A DNA stretch of 56,689 bases from Gammaproteobacteria bacterium F7 (GTDB lineage Bacteria > Pseudomonadota > Gammaproteobacteria > Pseudomonadales > IMCC2047), in assembly GCA_001593685.1 (NCBI GenBank), contig LUKI01000008.1, forward strand, positions 1 to 56,689, given 5' to 3'. Position 1 is the first letter of the stretch. Each line of letters starts with the position of its first letter. A program made the position numbers and the translations under genes. This document shows positions 14,460 to 24,089 of the stretch, piece by piece. Below the pieces are notes generated by a model. It saw only the letters and a program-made list of their open reading frames with translations, was not told where the DNA came from and made no database searches.

Positions 14460-15020
14460 ATGTTAGTTAATAGTCTTTTAAATAAATCTCGCGTCATTAA
14501 ACCGTCTATAAAAACCCTGGCTCTGGCCAGCGTATTGACTTCATCCAGCCTATGGGCCGGCGATGTCGAAATAGGCAGCGTTGAGCACAGCGGTATGGAA
14601 ATCGCGGCCGTTTATATTCAGCCCGTCACCATGGAACCCATGATGCCAGGCATGAGTGCCGATGCGGATATTCATCTGGAAGCGGATATTAAAGCACTGG
14701 CTGACAATCCAAACGGATTTGATGAAGGCGCATGGATACCTTATCTGACGGTGAGCTACACCATCAGAAAGCAAGGATCAGACTGGGCAACACAGGGCAC
14801 ATTTATGCCGATGGTGGCATCGGATGGCCCCCATTACGCACAAAATATAAAGCTCGATGGCGCTGGTCGTTATCAGCTGAGCTACCATATCGACCCGCCA
14901 CCGAGGGCTGGTTTTTATCGCCATACAGACCGTGAAAGTGGCACGGGTGAATGGTGGCAACCCATTGACCTGGAATGGGATTTTGTATTCGCCGGTTACG
15001 GTAAGAAAGGCGGCTACTAA
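14460..15020 (+). CDS. P19/Tp34-family periplasmic iron-binding protein (FetP-like)
   Basis: 186 residues with a signal peptide (cleavage after SSLWA). The mature domain has the P19 hallmarks: GMEIAAVYIQPVTMEPMMPGM, then DIHLEADI, then WIPYLTVSY and MPMVASDGPHYAQN, which supply the conserved Met, His, Glu and Asp metal ligands. P19 proteins bind ferrous or ferric iron with copper and usually work with an FTR1-type permease; no FTR1 gene is in the window. Flanked by the membrane ferredoxin and the porin. Confidence 0.9.
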   Translation: MLVNSLLNKSRVIKPSIKTLALASVLTSSSLWAGDVEIGSVEHSGMEIAAVYIQPVTMEPMMPGMSADADIHLEADIKALADNPNGFDEGAWIPYLTVSYTIRKQGSDWATQGTFMPMVASDGPHYAQNIKLDGAGRYQLSYHIDPPPRAGFYRHTDRESGTGEWWQPIDLEWDFVFAGYGKKGGY

Positions 15021-15056
15021 CTCTTTCAGCGAAGAGTTTAGGGCCGAAAGGAAATC

Positions 15057-15086
15057 ATGGGGCGCCATTTACGGCGCCCCATTTTG
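15057..15086 (+). terminator. Hairpin between P19 gene and porin gene
   Basis: A perfect 10-bp stem ATGGGGCGCC/GGCGCCCCAT with a 6-nt loop, followed by TTT. It is probably a terminator or partial attenuator, lowering porin expression from the upstream promoter. Confidence 0.7.
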
Positions 15087-15121
15087 GTAAATAATAAACT
15101 CTATAAACTGAAGGACACCAA

Positions 15122-16207
15122 ATGACGCGCTCTTTTGCATTTAAACCTCACGCACTATTAGCCGCCCTGCTGGCTACCCCTGCTCTTCCTGCACTGGCAG
15201 AAACAGCTGAAGAAGGCTTTTCAGGCAATCTGAGAGCCGGTTACATCAGTTCAGAAGACGATGCCGGTATCCGCACTAAAAGCTCAGCCATTGGCGGTAA
15301 ATTTGGTTACGTTTCTCCGCAGTGGAGCGGCATTAACGTTGGTGCCACCGTCTATGCCACCGAAGAGCTGGGCAAGGACGATGAGGGGTCTTTCTTTGGC
15401 GCCGACGGCGACGGTTATAGCCTCCTTGGTGAAGCTTATTTGCAGGCAACACTGGGAAGCACATCAATCAAGGGCGGCCGTTTTGAGTATGACTCCCCTT
15501 ACGCTGATACCGATGATATCCGTATGGTTCCTAATACGTTCCAGGGCGTTGTCTTAAGCAATACCAGTCTTGCTGACACGACTATCCATGCCGGTCACCT
15601 GAGCAAGTGGGCAGGTGTTGATACCGACGAGCCAGAGGAGTTCAGACACCTGACAGACGACGGTGTTAATTTTATCGGTGTCGAATACGAAGGCATCGAC
15701 TCAGTGGCGCTGCAAGCCTGGTACTACGACGCCAAAGATTTAGCACAACTGAGCTACATTGAAGCAATCTACAGCACCGACACCTTTGAAATAGGCGCCC
15801 AGTTCGCCAAACAGGATGATGATACCTCTGACAACTCTGGCCCTGACGGTGATGCATACGGCATCTTCGGTAGCATTAACGTTGCCGATTTTATACTGAC
15901 GGCCGCCTACAATGATGTTGACGGTACTGTCACTAATGGTTTCGGTGGCGGCCCTTTCTTCACCTCAGCTGATGATCTGACCATCGACGGCACCGAAGAT
16001 CAGGACGCTCTGGCACTGGGTGTTGAATACGGTGGTATTGAGAACCTGACTATTGGCGTGCTGAATGTTGAGTTTGATAAAGGCGAAGATGAAATCGATT
16101 ATTACGCCGCCTACCAAATGAACGAAAGCCTGAGCTTTGAGCTGATTCATGCCGACCTTCACGATGACGGCCAATCAACCCGCCTGATTGCTAATCTGGC
16201 TTTCTAG
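15122..16207 (+). CDS. Outer-membrane porin
   Basis: 361 residues with a signal peptide (cleavage after PALA), strongly acidic, built of alternating hydrophobic beta-strand segments and ending in a terminal phenylalanine (LIANLAF) as required for outer-membrane insertion. It resembles the Opr/OprD-like porins seen beside iron or small-solute uptake genes. AAGGA lies 7 nt before the ATG. Position behind two Fur boxes suggests the outer-membrane entry route for the substrate handled by P19; the substrate is not readable from sequence. Confidence 0.75.
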   Translation: MTRSFAFKPHALLAALLATPALPALAETAEEGFSGNLRAGYISSEDDAGIRTKSSAIGGKFGYVSPQWSGINVGATVYATEELGKDDEGSFFGADGDGYSLLGEAYLQATLGSTSIKGGRFEYDSPYADTDDIRMVPNTFQGVVLSNTSLADTTIHAGHLSKWAGVDTDEPEEFRHLTDDGVNFIGVEYEGIDSVALQAWYYDAKDLAQLSYIEAIYSTDTFEIGAQFAKQDDDTSDNSGPDGDAYGIFGSINVADFILTAAYNDVDGTVTNGFGGGPFFTSADDLTIDGTEDQDALALGVEYGGIENLTIGVLNVEFDKGEDEIDYYAAYQMNESLSFELIHADLHDDGQSTRLIANLAF

Positions 16208-16256
16208 ACCCAGATTTAAAACTGGTAAAACCCCGTCACAAACTGTTGAGTACCAG

Positions 16257-16290
16257 AAAAAGAGCGATGCTTTTAGCGTCGCCCTTTTTC
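16257..16290 (+). terminator. Terminator after the porin gene
   Basis: AAAAAGAGCGATGC pairs imperfectly with GCGTCGCCCTTTTT around a TTTTA loop, 50 bp past the porin stop. Confidence 0.75.
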
Positions 16291-16365
16291 ATCTTTGAAA
16301 TAGTGGCTATAAAGCCGCTTTCGCGTTAGATTGTCCCGATAATATTAAGACAATCAGGCCACTCA

Positions 16366-16737
16366 ATGGATAACACTCAATACTTCTACCGCACCGTTAT
16401 TTTCACCCGTCACGGCGATCAAATTGCTTTGGCAAATATCGACAATCCCCAACAAACCACCCCGCTTGAAGAGTGGCTTGGCCTGGTTATTTCTCTGGCC
16501 GACGGCCAGCACAGTATTCAACAGCTGATTGATTTTTTAGCGGCACAATATTCACAGGTTCCTGATAAATTAGAGGACACCGTACACTCGGTTATTGAGC
16601 GTTTGACCGATAGCCAAATGCTGCAACTGAGCGATCATGCCATCGATTTACCCTACTATCTTGCATCCCCCATCGAAGAGTTAGACCTTGAAAAAGCTCG
16701 CGCACTGATCAAAGAACATCAGCAAAGCGTGCATTAA
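16366..16737 (+). CDS. Orphan PqqD-like small protein
   Basis: 123 residues. The centre (WLGLVISLADGQHSIQQLI, DFLAAQYSQVPDKLEDTVHS, then VIERLTDSQMLQL) has the size, helix spacing and DG-S-ELxxxLxxxY pattern of PqqD/RiPP-recognition winged helices. There is no radical SAM enzyme, precursor peptide or other PQQ gene nearby. It may bind a peptide for a partner elsewhere or have been put to another use. Family assignment is by pattern, not by search. It is followed by the DUF5062 gene on the same strand. Confidence 0.55.
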   Translation: MDNTQYFYRTVIFTRHGDQIALANIDNPQQTTPLEEWLGLVISLADGQHSIQQLIDFLAAQYSQVPDKLEDTVHSVIERLTDSQMLQLSDHAIDLPYYLASPIEELDLEKARALIKEHQQSVH

Positions 16738-16770
16738 TCCAGTACTGCATCAACCCGTGTGAGGCATAAA

Positions 16771-17007
16771 ATGAAAAAGCTAAAGAATGAGAAAGAGCTG
16801 CTAAAAAAAGCCATTGCTGACGGCATAAGGTATGGCGAAGCACGGGGGGTTGTAGAGTTCGAAGCAACCGACTCTGCCAACGAAAAAATACTTTATATCT
16901 ATCGACTGCTGGTTCACGACAAGGTGATTCAACCTATTCCGGAAGATCAGGTGTCACTGAAATCCATCAGCCATAAACTGGCAATCTGGGCATCGAAAAA
17001 TAAATAA
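16771..17007 (+). CDS. DUF5062-family small protein
   Basis: 78 residues from the ATG at 16771, chosen because GAGG lies 6 nt upstream and the family begins MKKLKNEKELLKKAI; a GTG at 16759 would add four residues. The pattern GIRYGEARGVVEFEATDSANEK, then IYRLLVHDKVIQPI, then HKLAIWA fits DUF5062 of marine gammaproteobacteria. Cytoplasmic, function unknown. Confidence 0.75.
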   Translation: MKKLKNEKELLKKAIADGIRYGEARGVVEFEATDSANEKILYIYRLLVHDKVIQPIPEDQVSLKSISHKLAIWASKNK

Positions 17008-17085
17008 CCTCAAAAGGTCGAAAAAGGTTTAAGGCTCACTAACTACAAGTGCAATACGAGCCCTAAACCTGACCGGTTAACGCGC

Positions 17086-18636
17086 TTATTTATCCCACAC
17101 CGTTAGCTGGGTAAGGTCCTTTTCCCGTCGTGGCAGCAAGCTCGCTACGCCATAGCCGATCACAAACATTACCAGATTACCGATAATGCCGGTGTAATAC
17201 AGATCAAAGGGCACACTCAAGCTTTCCGGTACCAGCCCATTCTTGGCGAGAATTGTCCAGGCCGTAAAGGCCATGGTAAAGACAATGCCCACCCAGACCG
17301 AGCGCGCGTCACCCTTGCGGGTAAAAAAGCCCAGCAAATACATACCCAATAAACCACCCGCCAATAAAGAGACCAGAACGGTAGCGGTATCCTGCAGGGT
17401 TTTGGTTTCGGCATGCGCCAAATAAATGGCCCCCGCAATCATAAGGCAGGCCGTTATCGACGCCACCACCCAGGCCGCTCTCAGGTAATGCTTATCGTCT
17501 TTGCCCTTATTGAAATGGCGACGATAAATATCAACGATAGTAACGGTAGAGATGGCATTAATACTCGAATCAAGTGATGACATTGCCGCCGCACCCGCAG
17601 CCGCAATCACCAGCCCCACTAGGCCCGGTGGCAAATAATGAGTAATAAAGTACGGCAGAATACCCTCAGCTTTTCGCTCGCCCGCCAGCATCTGCGCCGC
17701 CTCAAGCGTTGGAAACTCCTGAAAAAAGACAAACAGACTGGTGCCGATAAACATAAAAAAGGCCCAGATTGGCAAACTGGAACAAACGGCAACCCACATT
17801 GCCTTACGCGCTTCTTTTGTGCTTTTGGCCGCACAATAGCGTTGCACCGTATTCTGGTTAGCACTGTATTCCGTTAACCATACCGTTAAGCCCATCAGTA
17901 GCATCATGGTGCCGGTTTTATCTAACAAGGAGATATCCCAGCTTACCGGCTGTAACGCACCCTCTGTTAATTCAGCAAAGGCGAACTTGCCCTCCCGTGA
18001 CGCCACCTCAAAGATCTGCGCAAAGCCACCCGGCAGCTCAGCAACAATAACCCACAGGCAGAAGATACCGCCAAATACCAACACCACGGTTTGAATCACA
18101 TCCGTCCAGATCACTGCGTCAATGCCACCAATAATGGTATACAGCGCCACAAAGCCACCACTGATGACAATGCAGGTCGTGGCATCCAGCCCGGTCATTT
18201 CCTGAATCAGCAACGAGAGTAGATACAAAATAATGCTCACCCGTACCAGCTGGCCAACAATAAAGGCAACGGCACCGTAAACACGTATCGAGGGACCAAA
18301 ACGGTCCTCAAGATACTGATAAGCAGACGTGATCTTGCCGCGTCTGAAAAAGGGTAAAAACACATAAGCCGCAATGGCAACCCCCAAGGGCAACATCAGG
18401 TTTGGCAAATAGCGCAGCCAAGCCGTTTTGTAGGCATCGCCAGGGTAGGCCAGAAATGAAATCGAGCTGATCGAGGTACCCACCAGGCTCAGGCCAATGA
18501 CCCAACCCGCAAAGGAACGGCCACCCACAAAATACTCTTCGGTGCTGGTATTTTTACGGGAAAAATAAACACCCATTGCCAACATGCCGAATAGATAAAT
18601 CAGCAATGCGGTGATATCAAGCCAATGTAAGGTCAT
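17086..18636 (-). CDS. Sodium:solute symporter (SSS family)
   Basis: 516 residues with about thirteen TM helices. The signature of the sodium/solute symporter family is present: STEEYFVGGRSFAGWVIGLS at the N-terminus, GGIDAVIWTDVIQTVVLVFGG mid-protein, and GLVIAAAGAAAMSSLDSSINAISTVTIVDIYRR. It imports an organic solute with sodium across the inner membrane; the substrate cannot be told from sequence, sugars or carboxylates being typical. Divergent from the PAP2 gene. Confidence 0.9.
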   Translation of the reverse strand: MTLHWLDITALLIYLFGMLAMGVYFSRKNTSTEEYFVGGRSFAGWVIGLSLVGTSISSISFLAYPGDAYKTAWLRYLPNLMLPLGVAIAAYVFLPFFRRGKITSAYQYLEDRFGPSIRVYGAVAFIVGQLVRVSIILYLLSLLIQEMTGLDATTCIVISGGFVALYTIIGGIDAVIWTDVIQTVVLVFGGIFCLWVIVAELPGGFAQIFEVASREGKFAFAELTEGALQPVSWDISLLDKTGTMMLLMGLTVWLTEYSANQNTVQRYCAAKSTKEARKAMWVAVCSSLPIWAFFMFIGTSLFVFFQEFPTLEAAQMLAGERKAEGILPYFITHYLPPGLVGLVIAAAGAAAMSSLDSSINAISTVTIVDIYRRHFNKGKDDKHYLRAAWVVASITACLMIAGAIYLAHAETKTLQDTATVLVSLLAGGLLGMYLLGFFTRKGDARSVWVGIVFTMAFTAWTILAKNGLVPESLSVPFDLYYTGIIGNLVMFVIGYGVASLLPRREKDLTQLTVWDK

Positions 18637-18720
18637 AAAACAGGTTCCGGTTGTTGAAGCCTGCGCATTGTTGTGGGTACGGGACTAAGATGCAAGTTAT
18701 GCCGATTTACAAGGCTAAAA

Positions 18721-19317
18721 ATGTCATCAAACCGCCATAAAAATGTCATTTCGCGGACATATCCAAGCTCTATCTTAAGCGGCATGCAAACAACACCTCG
18801 ATTTCTTGAAAGCCTCCATCAAGTTGACCTGCGCATGATGTTGTGGTGCTCTAAATCCCGCCATCACAACATTCTGGTTCAACTGGCAAAACAAATTTCT
18901 CGCTCAGGTGATGGGCTGATACAAGTTTTATTGCCATTAGGACTTTTTGCACTCAGCGTTGATGACAGCCTACTGTTCTTAAAAATGGTGATCACCGCAT
19001 TTTTAATTGAACGTCCACTCTATTGGCTACTGAAAAACACCTTAAAACGACACCGCCCCCCGGAATCAATCCCCGATTTCCAGGCCGTCATCACCGCCTC
19101 CGATAAATTTAGCTTTCCATCAGGCCATACAGCGGCAGCCTTTTTGTTAGCCACGCTGGCCCTGCTAACCTACGGAATGACGGCCTGGATACTACTGCCC
19201 TGGGCACTGTGCGTTGGTGCATCACGCGTGGTATTAGGTGTACACTTTCCCGGCGATATTCTCGCTGGCGCGACGCTGGGTACCGTCATTGGCTTCTTTA
19301 CTGCCTCACTTTTTTAA
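18721..19317 (+). CDS. PAP2-family membrane phosphatase
   Basis: About 198 residues from the ATG at 18721, which has AAGG 6 nt upstream; the ATG at 18784 gives a start closer to the usual family start and cannot be excluded. The three catalytic motifs are complete: KNTLKRHRPP, PSGHT, and SRVVLGVHFPGD. Five TM helices. It dephosphorylates a lipid phosphate such as undecaprenyl pyrophosphate or phosphatidate at the periplasmic face. 17 bp separate it from the glycosyltransferase gene, which suggests co-transcription. Confidence 0.87.
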   Translation: MSSNRHKNVISRTYPSSILSGMQTTPRFLESLHQVDLRMMLWCSKSRHHNILVQLAKQISRSGDGLIQVLLPLGLFALSVDDSLLFLKMVITAFLIERPLYWLLKNTLKRHRPPESIPDFQAVITASDKFSFPSGHTAAAFLLATLALLTYGMTAWILLPWALCVGASRVVLGVHFPGDILAGATLGTVIGFFTASLF

Positions 19318-19334
19318 CTTTACGTCGGGATCGC

Positions 19335-20366
19335 ATGGCAAAACTTAATATCCTCTACGGTGTTCAAGGCACAGGCAACGGTCATATCAGCCGAGCACGC
19401 ATGATGGCAAAATATTTTGCCGAGCAGGATGCCAACATCACGTTTCTTTTTTCCGGTCGTGCCAATAAAGACTATTTTGATATGCAGGTGTTTGGCGATT
19501 ACCTGCACCGCCGAGGGCTGACCTTCACCACTGACGCTGGCAGGGTTAAATACCTGCAAACAATTCGCGATAATAACGTCTTTCAGTTTGTGCGCGACGT
19601 TCGCAAATTGGATGTTTCGCCCTTCGATGTGGTCATTTCAGATTTCGAACCCATCACCGCCTGGGCGGCTAAACTGGCGGGGAAAACCAGTATCGGTATC
19701 GGTCACCAATATGCCTTTGATCACGACGTACCCATGCGTGGACAAAACCCCGCTACACGTTTAGTGATGCGCTACTTTGCCCCAACTCAGCGTCGCATTG
19801 GTCTGCATTGGCACCACTTCGATTGCCCAATTTTGCCGCCCATTATTGATACCCAGTTATCGCCTGCTAGCGCTGAGCAGGACTATAAGCTGGTTTATCT
19901 GCCATTGGAAAACCAGCAGCAAGTAACCGAACTGCTTAACCAATTCCCTGATCAGCAGTTTATTCAATATGCGCCGACACTCAATGACCAGCAACAGGGC
20001 AATACGCAACTGCGTAAAAACTGCCTGGAGGGTTTTAGACGTGACCTGCGCGGAGCCAGCGGTATTATCTGCAATACCGGTTTTGCGTTAATTTCCGAGT
20101 GCCTGCACATGGGTCTACCCGTTCTCACCAAACCGCTGGACGGTCAGATGGAGCAACTGTCTAATGCCGCAGCACTTGAGGAATTAAAGCTCGCCGAGGT
20201 GATCTCAGAACTATCAAAGCCGGCGCTGCAACATTGGCTACAAAACCCCATAAAACAACCCCGGCAGACATACCCTGATGTCGCCCGTGAACTGGTTAAC
20301 TGGGTATTGGCGGGCGATTGGGACGATAACGCGATCAACACCCTAAAAGGCAAACTCTGGGGTTAG
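19335..20366 (+). CDS. MJ1255/VC2487-family glycosyltransferase
   Basis: 343 residues from the ATG at 19335; the longer frame starting at 19209 lies inside the PAP2 gene and is not used. The opening MAKLNILYGVQGTGNGHISRA is the N-terminal nucleotide-sugar transferase signature of this GT-B family. The C-terminal half holds IICNTGFALISECLHMGLPVL and LDGQMEQLSNA, the donor-binding region of the MurG-like fold. The acceptor is unknown; the neighbouring lipid phosphatase hints at a lipid-linked sugar. Confidence 0.82.
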   Translation: MAKLNILYGVQGTGNGHISRARMMAKYFAEQDANITFLFSGRANKDYFDMQVFGDYLHRRGLTFTTDAGRVKYLQTIRDNNVFQFVRDVRKLDVSPFDVVISDFEPITAWAAKLAGKTSIGIGHQYAFDHDVPMRGQNPATRLVMRYFAPTQRRIGLHWHHFDCPILPPIIDTQLSPASAEQDYKLVYLPLENQQQVTELLNQFPDQQFIQYAPTLNDQQQGNTQLRKNCLEGFRRDLRGASGIICNTGFALISECLHMGLPVLTKPLDGQMEQLSNAAALEELKLAEVISELSKPALQHWLQNPIKQPRQTYPDVARELVNWVLAGDWDDNAINTLKGKLWG

Positions 20367-20444
20367 CAGGGCCGGATTTTGCCGATAGCCATTTAAAAAC
20401 CAGCCCCGATCCCCGCGCTCCACAACGCCGATCCGTTATCCCGC

Positions 20445-22151
20445 TTAACTCCCCAGATAACGTTTGCGGCGCGATGCTTTCAAATATTCGATATCAACCA
20501 TCACCAGTCCATCAATGCAGTCTGAAAACTCTTCATCGACGTTAAAGTCAACAAACTGCACCCCACCCTGCTCACAAACCTCCGAGTATTGTTTGTAGAG
20601 CGTTGGAACCGAGACCTCAAGCGCCGCCATATCACGCTTTAGTCGGGCAAAGGCTTCTGGATATTCAATCATTTCGTCATTTTCAGTCGCAGGCGCTGCA
20701 GACAGGTAAGGGTTTCGAGCAATCGCCCAGTCACTGCTGGCGGGAAAGTATTGCCGATAAAAGTGGGTCATTCGCTTTTTCGCCAATTCCGGGAAACTAT
20801 TGCTGATACTGACCGGCCCAAGCAGGTAGCGCACCTCAGGAAAACGCGTCAGATAAGCCCCAATACCAAACCACAGGTAATCCAGACTGCGTTTACCCCA
20901 ATATTTGGGCTGGACAAAACTACGCCCCAACTCCAGGCCTTTTTCCAGATAAGGCTTAGCCTCGGCTTGATAATCAAAGAGCGTCGCGGAGTAGAGTGCA
21001 TCAACACCTTGCTTCGCAACCACGTCAGCGGTTTTTACCATTCGGTAAGCGCCAACCAACTCCAGTGCATCTTCGTCCCAAAGAATAATATGATCGTAAT
21101 AACTATCATAACGATCCCAATCGCGGCGTTTACCGCTGCCCTCTCCCACGGCACGGAAGCTGACCTCACGCAGACGCGCAATTTCACGCATAACCGCCGA
21201 ATCACCATCGAAGTTATAGAGGTAAATCTGCTTGTTATCACCGGTCGCTCCCAGCAACTCGCACTGGCGAATTTCCTCACGCAGCAACTGCCGGTTTTCA
21301 GGGTGAGCAATGGTTTCCAGGCAGTCCTTAAAATGGCTGTTAGCTGTATTTTTGGCCAGTTTGTAGACATGCTTTTTGAACAACTTCGCTGTTGCAGTCA
21401 GATCAAAGGGTAGCGTTGAATAACGCTCAAAACCAACCGGCTTACCAATATGAATACGAATATCTCGTCGCGCCTGTTTAAACATTTCCCTGACCAACCA
21501 AAGCGATGACAGCGGTTGACCAAGGAAAGACAGACTGTAGAAAAAAGCCGAGTTCCGTGCGTCAACAAACACCGGCACAATCGGTGCCTTAGCTTTGGCA
21601 GCAAAGCGCAAAAAGCCATTGCGCCAGCGACTGTCACGCACACCTCGCGGGCTGATTCGCGATACTTTTCCCGCCGGAAAAATGACCACGACACCGTCCT
21701 GTTTAAGGTGCTCATCAATAGCTTTGAGACTGCTGCGCCCGGTACGCTGCTTCATATTATCGACGGGCAGAAGCAACTTCTGTAATGGCTGAATGGATGA
21801 CAACAACTCGTTAGCCACCACCTTCACATCACGACGTACTTCACCGACCATTTGCAACAGTGCCAAACCGTCCAAACTGCCAATCGGGTGGTTGGAAACA
21901 ATCACCGCGCTGCCCGTCGCAGGAATGCGCTGCTTCTCCCGATGGCTTACCGAATAACTGAAATCAAAGTAATCCAGCACCTGATCGACAAAATCAAAGC
22001 CTGACAGATTAGGGTATTTTTCCTCAAACCACTGAAACTCACGTTCATGACATAAATAACGCAAACAGGCTAGCAAAGGCCGCTTCAGGGTCGGGCTTTT
22101 ACGCTGCAGTGAGGGAAAGTTTTCAGCGACAACATTTTCAACAGAAATCAT
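20445..22151 (-). CDS. olsF: Bifunctional acyltransferase, OlsF-like (ornithine lipid synthesis)
   Basis: 568 residues with two domains. Residues about 60-270 form a PlsC-type acyltransferase (SNHPIGSLDGLAL with the catalytic His and Asp, then IFPAGKVSR). Residues about 300-500 form an OlsB-like GNAT domain (VGAYRMVKTAD, LELGRSFVQPKYWGKRSLDYLWFGIGAYL). This order matches OlsF, which N-acylates ornithine and then O-acylates the lyso-lipid to make phosphate-free ornithine lipids. The symbol is by architecture. It converges on the glycosyltransferase gene and is divergent from the TOBE gene. Confidence 0.72.
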   Translation of the reverse strand: MISVENVVAENFPSLQRKSPTLKRPLLACLRYLCHEREFQWFEEKYPNLSGFDFVDQVLDYFDFSYSVSHREKQRIPATGSAVIVSNHPIGSLDGLALLQMVGEVRRDVKVVANELLSSIQPLQKLLLPVDNMKQRTGRSSLKAIDEHLKQDGVVVIFPAGKVSRISPRGVRDSRWRNGFLRFAAKAKAPIVPVFVDARNSAFFYSLSFLGQPLSSLWLVREMFKQARRDIRIHIGKPVGFERYSTLPFDLTATAKLFKKHVYKLAKNTANSHFKDCLETIAHPENRQLLREEIRQCELLGATGDNKQIYLYNFDGDSAVMREIARLREVSFRAVGEGSGKRRDWDRYDSYYDHIILWDEDALELVGAYRMVKTADVVAKQGVDALYSATLFDYQAEAKPYLEKGLELGRSFVQPKYWGKRSLDYLWFGIGAYLTRFPEVRYLLGPVSISNSFPELAKKRMTHFYRQYFPASSDWAIARNPYLSAAPATENDEMIEYPEAFARLKRDMAALEVSVPTLYKQYSEVCEQGGVQFVDFNVDEEFSDCIDGLVMVDIEYLKASRRKRYLGS

Positions 22152-22312
22152 ACGAGTACTTTTATTAACCAGTTAAGATCAGATTTGCGCAGCTTAGCGA
22201 ATAAATATGACAAAACTACGACACCTGAAAACAGCCCTTCAGCCCTATATTTAAATGCTTAACCAAAAGGCCTATCATGGTGTCAGGTACGATGATTCCA
22301 GGAGATTTTGAG

Positions 22313-22522
22313 ATGAAACTGAGCGCACGCAATGTTTTAAAGGGTACCGTTGTTTCTATTGCCACTGGCGCGGTAAACAGCGAAGTTACCATCGAAATTG
22401 GTGAAGAGGTTCACATCACCTCAATCATCACGAACAAATCCTGTGAAAATCTCAGATTGAGGGTTGGAGGGGAAGCTTACGCGGTAGTTAAAGCCTCTGA
22501 CGTCATGCTGGCAGCAGACTAA
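22313..22522 (+). CDS. Small TOBE-domain (molbindin-like) protein
   Basis: 69 residues from the ATG at 22313, chosen for the AGGAG site 8 nt upstream. The sequence SARNVLKGTVVSIATGAVNSEVTIEI and AYAVVKASDVMLA is a single TOBE/Mop domain, as in clostridial and Azotobacter molbindins that store or buffer molybdate. No mod transporter genes adjoin it. Confidence 0.85.
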   Translation: MKLSARNVLKGTVVSIATGAVNSEVTIEIGEEVHITSIITNKSCENLRLRVGGEAYAVVKASDVMLAAD

Positions 22523-22697
22523 CTGCGCTCCCTATGAGCCGATAAAATTGAAATCTCTTCAGCCGCTTATTAACCGCTCCCTTGGCCAATTTTGACTGGC
22601 ATCAAAAGTCAGCTGTGAGCCGAGTCTCAAAAACGTTAAAGAAGGGAATCATAGTAGGTAGCAATGAAAATGGAGGCCGTGTAGCCTCCACAAACAA

Positions 22698-24089
22698 TTA
22701 GTGGTCAGCACCGTACCAATCAAATTTATCTCGCAGAGAAACCACTTCGCCAACAATAATCAAGGTTGGCGGCTTAAGCTCTGCCTGTTCAGCTAACTGG
22801 GAAATGGTGGCCAACGTACCCGTGATAACCCGCTGTTCAGGCTGGGTACCCTTCTCCACCAGTGCGATGGGCATATCCGGCGACATGCCGTTTTCAATCA
22901 AGCCCTGAGAAATCAGAGGCAGGCTGATCAGCCCCATATAAATCACCAGCGTCTGTTGCGTATGAACAAGCTCGCGCCAGGGTAAATCACAGGTGTGATC
23001 TCGCAGGTGACCGGTGACAAAACGCACCGACTGGGCAAAATCACGATGGGTTAACGGAATACCGGCATAGGCGGCACAACCTGAAGCTGAGGTAATACCC
23101 GGCACGACCTGAAAAGGCACCCCTTCGGCCATTAACTGATCAATCTCTTCACCACCGCGGCCAAAAATAAAGGGGTCTCCGCCCTTCAAGCGCAGCACGC
23201 GCTTACCCTCTTTGGCGAGTTTAACCAGTAGCAGGTTAATCTCCTCCTGTGGTAAGGCATGATTTTTACGCGCCTTGCCCACATAAATCCGGTCCGCATC
23301 ACGTCGGCATAAATCCAACACGCCAGCAGATACCAGGCGATCATAAACCACCACATCAGCCTGCTGCATCAAGCGTAAGGCCTTAAAGGTCAACAGGTCA
23401 GGATCACCCGGACCACCCCCCACCAGATAGACTTCACCGGCTTGATACTCGTGAGGATCGGCAGAGGCTAGCGCTTCATTCAATAATGCTTCAGCTTTAT
23501 CGTCTTTACCGGAAAATACCATTTCAGCCACGGGGCCCTGTAGCACCTTTTCCCAGAAGCCACGTCGCTCATTAATAGTTTTAAAACGCGCTTTAACCTG
23601 ATCACGAAAACCGCCGACCAATTCACCCAATCGCCCATAGCTGGCAGGAATCACTGATTCGATTTTTCCCCGAAGCAGTCGTGCCAACACGGGAGACTGA
23701 CCACCACTCGACACTGCTATTACAATCGGCGAACGGTCTATAACTGCAGGCACAATGAAGGTACTTAAGGCAGGATTATCAACCACGTTCACCGGCAATT
23801 TTTTTTGCTTCGCGTCCTCAGAAACACTGATGTTCACATCAACATTATCGGTCGCTGCAATGACCAGCGCGACCCCATCAAGGTAGTCCGCGCTGTAAAC
23901 CGCACGGTGATATTCACCATCATTTTCCTTGATCAAGGCATTCAAATCAGGACACAGCTCAGGCGACACCACGCGTAGGCGAGCGCCAGAACGAACCAGT
24001 AAGTCCGCTTTGCGTAGCGCAACATCACCACCGCCGACCACCAGACAAGACTGGCCTTTAAGATCAAAAAATATGGGTAAAAAATCCAT
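22698..24089 (-). CDS. cysG: Siroheme synthase
   Basis: 463 residues, the usual length. The N-terminal third is the precorrin-2 dehydrogenase/ferrochelatase ([23 protein letters not shown]-binding; [14 protein letters not shown]). The C-terminal part is the uroporphyrinogen-III C-methyltransferase ([56 protein letters not shown]). It makes siroheme for sulfite and nitrite reductases. The ATG at 24089 is used; a GTG directly before it would add one residue. Downstream of serS in the same direction. Confidence 0.96.
   Translation of the reverse strand: MDFLPIFFDLKGQSCLVVGGGDVALRKADLLVRSGARLRVVSPELCPDLNALIKENDGEYHRAVYSADYLDGVALVIAATDNVDVNISVSEDAKQKKLPVNVVDNPALSTFIVPAVIDRSPIVIAVSSGGQSPVLARLLRGKIESVIPASYGRLGELVGGFRDQVKARFKTINERRGFWEKVLQGPVAEMVFSGKDDKAEALLNEALASADPHEYQAGEVYLVGGGPGDPDLLTFKALRLMQQADVVVYDRLVSAGVLDLCRRDADRIYVGKARKNHALPQEEINLLLVKLAKEGKRVLRLKGGDPFIFGRGGEEIDQLMAEGVPFQVVPGITSASGCAAYAGIPLTHRDFAQSVRFVTGHLRDHTCDLPWRELVHTQQTLVIYMGLISLPLISQGLIENGMSPDMPIALVEKGTQPEQRVITGTLATISQLAEQAELKPPTLIIVGEVVSLRDKFDWYGADH

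Noticed and set aside
19209-19334. N-terminal extension of the glycosyltransferase
   Set aside because: It lies within the PAP2 gene, and the family signature starts at the ATG at 19335.
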